From contig NZ_JADMKC010000012.1 in assembly GCF_018780105.1 (NCBI RefSeq), positions 1 through 64,000 of the forward strand: 64,000 nucleotides of DNA, given 5' to 3'. A program made the position numbers and the translations under genes. The stretch is from Thiobacillus sp. (GTDB taxonomy: Bacteria > Pseudomonadota > Gammaproteobacteria > Burkholderiales > Thiobacillaceae). The notes under the pieces are model-generated. The model was not told the origin of the DNA, did no database searches, and saw only the letters and a program-made list of their open reading frames with translations. Positions 58,258-64,000 of this stretch are shown here, one piece after another (position 1 is the first letter of the stretch; every line of letters starts with the position of its first letter).

Positions 58258-59817
58258 GTGGACAATCAAGCAAGTGTGGCGAGTGTAGAAAGCGGCCAGG
58301 GCAAGCCCCTGGATCAGGTCTTGCAGCAGATCGCGGAGCATAAGGGGTGCGGCACTTCCAGCGAAGGCGGAAAAGCCAGCTGCGGTTCCTCCACCGCGCC
58401 GGAAGACATGGATCCGGCGATCTGGGAAAAAGTGAAAAACCATCCTTGCTACAGTGAGGAGGCACATCACCACTTTGCCCGCATGCATGTGGCGGTCGCG
58501 CCGGCATGCAACATCCAGTGCAACTACTGCAACCGCAAGTACGACTGCGCCAACGAATCGCGTCCCGGCGTGGTGAGCGAAAAGCTCACGCCGGAACAGG
58601 CCTCCAGAAAAGTGCTGGCCGTCGCGTCCACCATTCCGCAAATGACGGTACTGGGCATCGCGGGGCCTGGCGACCCCCTCGCGAATCCCGAGAAGACCTT
58701 CAAGACCTTCGAGCTCGTTGCCGAGACCGCGCCCGACATCAAGCTGTGCGTGTCCACCAACGGTCTGGCCCTGCCGGAGCATGTGGAGCGTCTGTCGCAG
58801 TTCAACATCGACCACGTGACCATCACGATCAACATGGTCGATCCCGAAGTCGGGCAGCACATTTACCCGTGGATCTTCTGGAAGAACAAGCGCTGGAAGG
58901 GCATCGACGCAGCGCGCATTCTTCACGAACACCAGATGCGCGGGCTGGAAATGCTGACCGAGCGCGGGATTCTGTGCAAGGTCAACTCGGTGATGATCCC
59001 GGGCATCAACGACAAGCACCTGGTCGAAGTGAACAAGGCGGTCAAGTCGCGCGGCGCTTTCCTGCACAACATCATGCCGCTGATTTCCGCGCCGGAGCAT
59101 GGCACGGTATTCGGCCTCAACGGCCAGCGCGGCCCCACCGCGCAGGAACTGAAAGCGCTGCAGGACAGCTGCGAGGGCGAGATGAACATGATGCGCCACT
59201 GCCGCCAGTGTCGCGCCGATGCCGTGGGCCTGCTGGGCGAAGACCGCTCATCCGAGTTCAGTACTGAAAAAGTCATGGAAATGGACATTCAGTACGACGC
59301 CGAGGGACGCAAGGCTTACCAGGAAAAAGTGGAAGAAGAGCGGCAGGCGACCGTGCTGGCCAAGCAGGCCGAGATGGCGGGTCTGGAGGCCGAGTTCAGC
59401 GATCTGAAAGTGCTGATCGCGGTCGCGACCAAAGGCCACGGGCGGATCAACGAACACTTCGGGCATGCCCAGGAGTTCCAGATTTACGAGCTCAGCACCC
59501 AGGGTTCCAAGTTCGTCGGCCATCGTCGCGTCGACCTCTATTGCCAGGGCGGGTATGGCGAAGAGGACACGCTGCCGACCGTGATCCGCGCCATCAACGA
59601 TTGCGTCGCCGTGTTTGTGGCCAAGATCGGCGGTTGCCCGAAGGACAGCCTGAAGGCAGCCGGTATCGATCCGGTGGACAAGTACGCGCACGAATTCATC
59701 GAGCAGTCGGCCGTCAAGTATTTCAAGGAATACCTGGCGAAAGTGAAGTCCGGTGAAGTCGTTCACGAGGTGCGCGGCGATGCCGACATCCGCCAGGGCG
59801 CCTACATCGCGGCATGA
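58258..59817 (+). CDS. nifB: FeMo-co biosynthesis radical SAM protein NifB
   Basis: A 519-residue radical SAM enzyme that makes NifB-co, the carbide-bearing core of FeMo-co. The SAM cluster cysteines are C84-x3-C88-x2-C91 (CNIQCNYC), and CNRKYDC follows. After residue 400 comes a NifX/NafY-like domain ([20 protein letters not shown]), as in many NifB proteins. The start is a GTG with AGGAG in place; no ATG fits as well. It opens the last sigma-54 unit. Confidence 0.97.
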   Translation: MDNQASVASVESGQGKPLDQVLQQIAEHKGCGTSSEGGKASCGSSTAPEDMDPAIWEKVKNHPCYSEEAHHHFARMHVAVAPACNIQCNYCNRKYDCANESRPGVVSEKLTPEQASRKVLAVASTIPQMTVLGIAGPGDPLANPEKTFKTFELVAETAPDIKLCVSTNGLALPEHVERLSQFNIDHVTITINMVDPEVGQHIYPWIFWKNKRWKGIDAARILHEHQMRGLEMLTERGILCKVNSVMIPGINDKHLVEVNKAVKSRGAFLHNIMPLISAPEHGTVFGLNGQRGPTAQELKALQDSCEGEMNMMRHCRQCRADAVGLLGEDRSSEFSTEKVMEMDIQYDAEGRKAYQEKVEEERQATVLAKQAEMAGLEAEFSDLKVLIAVATKGHGRINEHFGHAQEFQIYELSTQGSKFVGHRRVDLYCQGGYGEEDTLPTVIRAINDCVAVFVAKIGGCPKDSLKAAGIDPVDKYAHEFIEQSAVKYFKEYLAKVKSGEVVHEVRGDADIRQGAYIAA

Positions 59818-59873
59818 CGACACCACACAAAATTTAAAGCGCAAAACTTAAAGCAATCGTTAGGAGAAACACC

Positions 59874-60095
59874 ATGGCTTACAAAATCATCAGCTCCCAA
59901 TGTACCGCCTGTTCGGCGTGCGAACCGGAGTGCCCCAACAACGCCATTCGCGAGAAGGACGGCACGTTCATCATCAAGCCGGAGAAGTGCAGCGAGTGTA
60001 TTGGCTACTTCGACGAGCCGCAGTGCGTGGCTGTCTGTCCGGTCGACGACACCTGCGTCATCGACAACAGCTACCCGCGTTACGTGGCGGCCTAG
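59874..60095 (+). CDS. fdxN: 2[4Fe-4S] ferredoxin, FdxN-type
   Basis: A 73-residue ferredoxin with C10-x2-C13-x2-C16-x3-C20 and C39-x2-C42-x8-C51-x3-C55; the long x8 gap is typical of nif-linked ferredoxins. It likely provides electrons to NifB or nitrogenase. TAGGAGA precedes the ATG. It is co-transcribed with nifB. Confidence 0.9.
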   Translation: MAYKIISSQCTACSACEPECPNNAIREKDGTFIIKPEKCSECIGYFDEPQCVAVCPVDDTCVIDNSYPRYVAA

Positions 60096-60104
60096 GAGAA
60101 CACT

Positions 60105-60488
60105 ATGGAACTCAAACTTACTGCTGCCGCGGAAAAGTTCATCAGCCGCATGGTTCGTTTCGGCGGCGCCGGCGACAACGCAGGCTTCCGTTTGAGTGTG
60201 AGCGCGGGCGGCTGTTCCGGGCTGGCCTCTGAATTCACGGTGGAGGCGGCAGCGCTTCCCGGCGATGCGGTCGTCGAGGTCAATACGGTCAAGTTCTTCC
60301 TGCCGGCGGAAAGCCGCCTGCTGCTGGAAGGGGCGACCATCGACTTCAGCGAATCGCCGACCGGTGGCGGGCTGAGCTTCATCACGGCCACGCCGTCGAC
60401 CTGCGGTTCCTGCGGCAGTTCCAGCAGCAGCGCCAGCATCGACATCTCCGGCCTTGGCCACGGTCACGGCCACAGTCACACGCACTGA
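60105..60488 (+). CDS. Nif-type IscA/HesB protein with His-rich tail
   Basis: A 127-residue A-type carrier with the first cysteine C37 (SAGGCSGLASEF) and a C-terminal pair C100-x2-C103 (TCGSCG), where most IscA proteins have C-x-C. The extra residue and the GHGHGHSHTH tail are unusual and suggest metal binding. Nine bases separate it from the ferredoxin. It probably supplies clusters to NifB. Confidence 0.85.
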   Translation: MELKLTAAAEKFISRMVRFGGAGDNAGFRLSVSAGGCSGLASEFTVEAAALPGDAVVEVNTVKFFLPAESRLLLEGATIDFSESPTGGGLSFITATPSTCGSCGSSSSSASIDISGLGHGHGHSHTH

Positions 60489-60511
60489 GACGAGACGGGC
60501 GTGAGCGGGCC

Positions 60512-61078
60512 ATGCGTACAGCTGCAGCGACTGAGGACAGGGCGGTGACGGCGTCCCCGGATATTCCGGCGGACCTCGATCCCGAATGGCTGGCAGGCGC
60601 TTGCCTGGGCGGTCACCTTCCGGCAGCCGTCGAGCAGCACCTGCGTCTGGCCGGTCTCAACTACCCGAACGATGCGCTGGCCGAGAACCATCTGTTCCAG
60701 GCGCAGGCTTTGGCGCCCGGCCACGCAGCGGTGCTGATCGCCCTGTACCGCTTCTATTTCTACAAGGGGCGTCTCGGCGATGCGCTGGAAGTGGGAGAGC
60801 GCTGCCTGCTGAAAGCGGCGCGCGATAACCGGCTCAACGAGGACTGGCGTCAGGTGCAGCGCGGCGATGCGGCGTTCAGCAGCTACGACGCCATCCTGCC
60901 GCGCTTCTACCTGTTCACCCTGAAGGCCTGCGGCTACCTGCAGATGCGCCTGGGCAGGCTGGAGATGAGCCACGACATTCTGGCGAAGATGCTGGAACTC
61001 GATCCGAGCGACAAGCTGAATGCCACGGTGCTGCTCCAGGTGCTGGCGCGCCACGGCAAGGAGGACGAGGATGATTGA
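60512..61078 (+). CDS. Helical-repeat protein, nif-associated (paralogue of 55707)
   Basis: A 188-residue protein with ENHLFQAQALAPGHAAVLIALYRFYFYK and RFYLFTLKACGYLQMRLG, then ILAKMLELDPSD, closely matching the protein at 55707. An N-terminal extension of about 30 residues distinguishes it. It overlaps the next gene by eight bases. The function is unknown; an assembly scaffold is inferred. Confidence 0.78.
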   Translation: MRTAAATEDRAVTASPDIPADLDPEWLAGACLGGHLPAAVEQHLRLAGLNYPNDALAENHLFQAQALAPGHAAVLIALYRFYFYKGRLGDALEVGERCLLKAARDNRLNEDWRQVQRGDAAFSSYDAILPRFYLFTLKACGYLQMRLGRLEMSHDILAKMLELDPSDKLNATVLLQVLARHGKEDEDD

Positions 61079-61880
61079 GCCGGGTTTGAACGAGCTGGGT
61101 CCGCCCGTCGACTGGCAAGGCGCCGGGGTGGACTGCGCCAGCTGTTCGCGTCAGGCCCTGCTCGCGCAGGATCGCTGCCGCATCGGCCAGGCCTGCGTGG
61201 AAGACCGCTATGCCAAACGGATCGACCGCTTCTTTTTCTGGAATCCGGAGCTCGCCAAGGACTACCTGGCGCATCCCTATTTTGAAGTGCGTGCGGTGGC
61301 GGCCAAATACGTGGATGTGTTCCATCTGCCGCAACTGACCCACGATCCGGATGAAACCGTGCGCTGGAGCGCGGCCTTGCGACTGCCGCCCAAACAGTTG
61401 CGGGCGCTGGTCAACGACCCGCACCGCGAAGTGCGGATACGCGTCGCGTCGCGCCTCGATCCGCACGATCTGGGCAGCATGGCAGCCGACCCGGATTACT
61501 ACGTGCGTCTGGTGGTGGCGCGCCGCCTGCCGGAAAGCCTGCTGACCCGGATGATGCACGACGAGGATGCCGAGGTGCGCCACATGGTGGCGGTCCGCAT
61601 CGGCGATGCGTGGCTGCCGGGCATGTCCAAGGACGACGATTCCGCCGTGCGCTGCGAAGTGGCGAAGCGGATGAAGCCCGGCCAGTTGCACTTGCTGCTG
61701 GACGATCCGGACTGGCGCGTGCGTTACGAGGTGGCCAGCCGGGCCGAGTCCCGGCACGTGCAGCGGCTGGTCGACGACCCGGACGAACTGGTGCGGGATG
61801 CTGCCCGCCAGCATCTGCAGGAAAGCGCCGCCGGCGTCAGCCGGCTGGCGCAGCAGCACGCAACATGTCACCCCTTTTAA
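61071..61880 (+). CDS. 4Fe4S-binding leucine-rich-repeat-variant (LRV) protein
   Basis: A 269-residue protein. Residues 20-45 have C-x2-C-x10-C-x5-C (CASC...CRIGQAC), which would bind a [4Fe-4S] cluster. The rest is a run of about eight 24-residue helical repeats with xDPxxxVR(xx)VAxRL units (DPHREVRIRVASRL, DPDYYVRLVVARRL, DEDAEVRHMVAVRI). Azotobacter has a similar LRV protein beside nif genes. The ATG overlaps the upstream stop. The function is unknown. Confidence 0.88.
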   Translation: MIEPGLNELGPPVDWQGAGVDCASCSRQALLAQDRCRIGQACVEDRYAKRIDRFFFWNPELAKDYLAHPYFEVRAVAAKYVDVFHLPQLTHDPDETVRWSAALRLPPKQLRALVNDPHREVRIRVASRLDPHDLGSMAADPDYYVRLVVARRLPESLLTRMMHDEDAEVRHMVAVRIGDAWLPGMSKDDDSAVRCEVAKRMKPGQLHLLLDDPDWRVRYEVASRAESRHVQRLVDDPDELVRDAARQHLQESAAGVSRLAQQHATCHPF

Positions 61881-61904
61881 CGATCCATTTTCAGGAGTCG
61901 GAAC

Positions 61905-62258
61905 ATGGCCAAGATCAGTCGTGATAGCGATGTGGTGGAACTCACCGCCCAGCCGATATTCGAGTACGGGCAGAAAGTGAAGTCGCTCAAGGTGGTGCGC
62001 AATGACGGCACCTATGCCGGCAAGGACATCGGCGAAATCCTGGTGCGAAAAGGCGAAATCGGCTACGTCACCAGCATCGGAACCTTTCTCCAGCAGTTCT
62101 ACATCTACGGCACCGAGTTCATCGAAAGCGGCAACCGGGTCGGCATGCGCGGCAAGGAGCTGGAAGCCACCACCGATTCCGTTTCGCCAGCCATCGCCGA
62201 CGCCGCGACCGACGAGGCCGCAAGCCAGCCAGCCGACCATACGGGGGTGACAGCATGA
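61905..62258 (+). CDS. nifZ: NifZ
   Basis: A 117-residue protein with the NifZ core: FEYGQKVKSLKVVRNDGTYAGKDIGEILVRKGEIGYVTSIGTF. NifZ helps mature the second P-cluster of the MoFe protein. An alanine-rich tail follows the core. Its TGA overlaps the ATG of the second NifZ-like gene. Confidence 0.9.
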   Translation: MAKISRDSDVVELTAQPIFEYGQKVKSLKVVRNDGTYAGKDIGEILVRKGEIGYVTSIGTFLQQFYIYGTEFIESGNRVGMRGKELEATTDSVSPAIADAATDEAASQPADHTGVTA

Positions 62259-62494
62259 TCGAACCACGCGAAGCGAAATATCAGTGGGGCCAGCGCATTC
62301 TGGCGACGGTCGACATGTTCAACGACGGCAGCTATCCCGATCGGGAACCGGGCGCCTTGCTGGTGAGCACGGGCACGCCGGGCGAAATCGTCAACGTGGG
62401 CTACCACGAGGAATTCAACTTGCCGGTCTACATGGTCGAGTTTCAGGAGAGCGGCGTGGTGGGGTGTCTCGAGGAAGAAATCGCGCTGGCCTGA
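62255..62494 (+). CDS. Second NifZ-domain protein
   Basis: A 79-residue protein (YQWGQRILATVDMFNDGSYPDREPGALLVSTGTPGEIVNVGYHEE) of the same fold as the preceding NifZ, coupled by an ATGA overlap. Two adjacent NifZ-like genes suggest duplication with division of labour or a two-chain complex. Confidence 0.8.
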   Translation: MIEPREAKYQWGQRILATVDMFNDGSYPDREPGALLVSTGTPGEIVNVGYHEEFNLPVYMVEFQESGVVGCLEEEIALA

Positions 62495-62517
62495 GCGCGA
62501 GCGATCGGGAGCGGAAG

Positions 62518-62856
62518 GTGGCAAGCCAGGCTGGCGGCATGCATCCGAACGATGTGGATCGCAAACGCATCGAACGCGCGCTGGCCACGCGGGTGCGCTA
62601 CCGCTACGTCAGTCCGGACGTGCAGGCGGACGAGGCGGGCTACCTGATCCAGAGTCCCTGTTGCTCGCGCAATGTCGATAAGGCGGGCGGGGTGATCGAT
62701 ATCGCGCGGCTGGAATATGTCGCCGCCTCGCAGGTATGGCGCCTGTACCGCAAGGACCATGCGCAATGCGCGTGGCAGTTTTACAAAGAGTTCGGCGCCT
62801 TGCACGCGCTGCTGCAGTTTTTGAATCGCGACCCGGATCGGAGCTTTTGGCAATGA
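62518..62856 (+). CDS. Small conserved nif-region protein
   Basis: A 112-residue basic protein (MHPNDVDRKRIERALATRVRYRYVSPDVQ...CAWQFYKEFGALHALLQFL). A GTG at 62518 has GGGAG six bases upstream; an ATG at 62539 is the other option. It may be a DUF3024-type protein, but I am not sure. Its stop overlaps the nifS ATG. Confidence 0.6.
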   Translation: MASQAGGMHPNDVDRKRIERALATRVRYRYVSPDVQADEAGYLIQSPCCSRNVDKAGGVIDIARLEYVAASQVWRLYRKDHAQCAWQFYKEFGALHALLQFLNRDPDRSFWQ

Positions 62857-64000
62857 TGGAACAGGACACCCGCATTTATCTGGACAACAACGCCACCACG
62901 GCGCTGGCGCCCGAGTGCGTGGACGCGGTGCTGGCCTGCCTGCGCGACACCTATGGCAACCCGTCCAGCAAACATGCGGTGGGCGAGCAGGCCAAGGCGC
63001 GGGTGACGCAGGCGCGCGCATCGGTGGCGCAGATGCTGAATGCCACGCCCGCCGAGATCGTGTTTACCGCCAGCGGCACCGAAGCCAATCACCTGGCCAT
63101 ACTGGGCGCGCTGGCGGCGCGTCCGGGCAAGCAGCATGTGGTGGTCAGCGCGGTGGAGCATGCCTCCACTCTGAGTTTGCTGGCGCACCTGGAAGCGGCG
63201 GGCGTGCGTACCACGCTGCTGCCGGTCGACCGCGAGGGTCAGCTCGATCTCGCAGCGTTGGAACAGGCGATCACACCGGACACCGCACTGGTTTCGCTGA
63301 TGTGGGCCAACAACGAAACCGGCGTGCTGTTTCCGGTTGCCGAAGCGGCGCAGCTTGCCCGCGCCCGCGGGGTGCTGTTCCACACCGATGCGGTGCAGGC
63401 GGCGGGCAAGTGGCCGCTCGATCTGGCACAGGTGCCGGTCGATCTGCTGTCGCTGGCCGGACACAAGTTCCATGCACCCAAAGGGGTAGGGGTGCTGTTC
63501 GTGCGCAAGGGCGTGAAGCTGCAACCCATGCTGTTCGGGCATCAGGAGCGCAACCGGCGCGGCGGTACCGAAAACGTGCCTGCCATCGCCGGCCTTGGTA
63601 AAGCCTGCGAGCTTGCGACGCACGGGATGGCAGCCAAAGCCGGGGCGATGGCGGCCTTGCGGGATCGCCTGGAGTCGGGCCTGTGCATGCGCATTCCCTG
63701 CGCCCAAATCAATGGCGGCGAGGCCTTGCGGATCGGCAACACCAGCAGCGTGCGCTTCGGCGAACTGGCGGCGGAAGCGATTCTCGACAAGCTGGACCGT
63801 GCCGGCATCTACGCCTCGTCCGGCGCGGCGTGCACCGCCGGCGGCAGCGCGCCGTCGCATGTGCTGACGGCCATGGGGCTCTCCGAGGCGGAAGCGCTGG
63901 CGACGCTGCGGCTTTCCCTGAGCCGCTATACGACCGAAACAGAAATTGACGACGTGATTGATGCCCTGGCTTCAATCGTCAAACGCATGACCGCCGAGGC
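62853..64000 (+). CDS. nifS: Cysteine desulfurase NifS (runs off the window)
   Basis: At least 382 residues of a PLP cysteine desulfurase; the stop lies beyond the window. IYLDNNATTALAPE opens the family, the PLP lysine is in SLAGHKFHAPKGVG, and the sulfur-carrying cysteine is in SSGAACTAGGSAPSHVL. NifS supplies sulfur for nitrogenase clusters. The ATG overlaps the preceding stop (ATGA). It is the second desulfurase in the window besides IscS. Confidence 0.93.
   Translation, partial: MMEQDTRIYLDNNATTALAPECVDAVLACLRDTYGNPSSKHAVGEQAKARVTQARASVAQMLNATPAEIVFTASGTEANHLAILGALAARPGKQHVVVSAVEHASTLSLLAHLEAAGVRTTLLPVDREGQLDLAALEQAITPDTALVSLMWANNETGVLFPVAEAAQLARARGVLFHTDAVQAAGKWPLDLAQVPVDLLSLAGHKFHAPKGVGVLFVRKGVKLQPMLFGHQERNRRGGTENVPAIAGLGKACELATHGMAAKAGAMAALRDRLESGLCMRIPCAQINGGEALRIGNTSSVRFGELAAEAILDKLDRAGIYASSGAACTAGGSAPSHVLTAMGLSEAEALATLRLSLSRYTTETEIDDVIDALASIVKRMTAE

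Overview
The window looks like a chromosomal segment of a nitrogen-fixing betaproteobacterium. It is GC-rich apart from a few islands. The gene order hisDCBHAFIE-hinT-tatABC is a typical betaproteobacterial arrangement, and a large nif/isc/fix block fills the right third. Genus cannot be fixed from this sequence. No rRNA, tRNA or CRISPR array was seen, and nifHDK and nifEN are not in the window.

Left part (1-12 kb): the tail of a RelE/ParE-like toxin gene, then a two-gene minus-strand unit. The first gene is a RecQ-type helicase fused to a phosphoribosyltransferase domain, and it overlaps a DprA-like gene by ATGA. This pair resembles ShosTA-type anti-phage systems. Housekeeping genes follow on the minus strand: pepN, prfB with its programmed +1 frameshift, an MgtC/DUF4010 membrane protein and lplT. 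Next come a LysR regulator and a small unknown gene facing a Fur-family (Irr-like) repressor.

Middle (12-35 kb): the histidine operon (no hisG), hinT and tatABC in tightly overlapping order, then amtB with a clear terminator. After amtB comes a long co-directional series of mostly unfamiliar genes: a zinc-ribbon protein, an AAA+ ATPase with four small partners, an FAD amine oxidase, a GST, SelO, a fumarylacetoacetase-like enzyme, a Rieske ferredoxin, a protein built like the C-terminal half of the CCA-adding enzyme without its catalytic half, and an ankyrin protein. TGT-N10-ACA motifs near the start of this series hint at NifA control, but no strong sigma-54 promoter was found there. A codon-atypical ATPase with a possible winged helix (33.7-35.0 kb) looks acquired.

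35-41 kb: a beta-carbonic anhydrase and a PPK2 kinase, then what reads as an integron gene-cassette array without an integrase. It has four small cassettes, each ending in an attC-like site, with direct repeats and hairpin repeats at the joints.

41-64 kb is the nitrogen-fixation region. Two divergent sigma-54 promoters, each with its own NifA-type upstream site, drive (minus) an unknown protein, a truncated haemoglobin and superoxide dismutase, and (plus) iscS-iscU-erpA-like-iscA-hscA-fdx-ald. Then come nifV-cysE-nifW-fixABCX, a 2Fe-2S ferredoxin and a helical-repeat protein. Next is nifA, whose cysteine spacing is that of oxygen-sensitive NifA. Last is nifB with ferredoxin, a nif-type IscA, a second helical-repeat protein, an LRV-type Fe-S protein, two nifZ genes, a small conserved gene and nifS, which runs off the end. 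The group supplies Fe-S clusters (Isc, NifS), cofactor chemistry (NifB, NifV), low-potential electrons (FixABCX, ferredoxins) and probably oxygen protection for nitrogenase encoded elsewhere.
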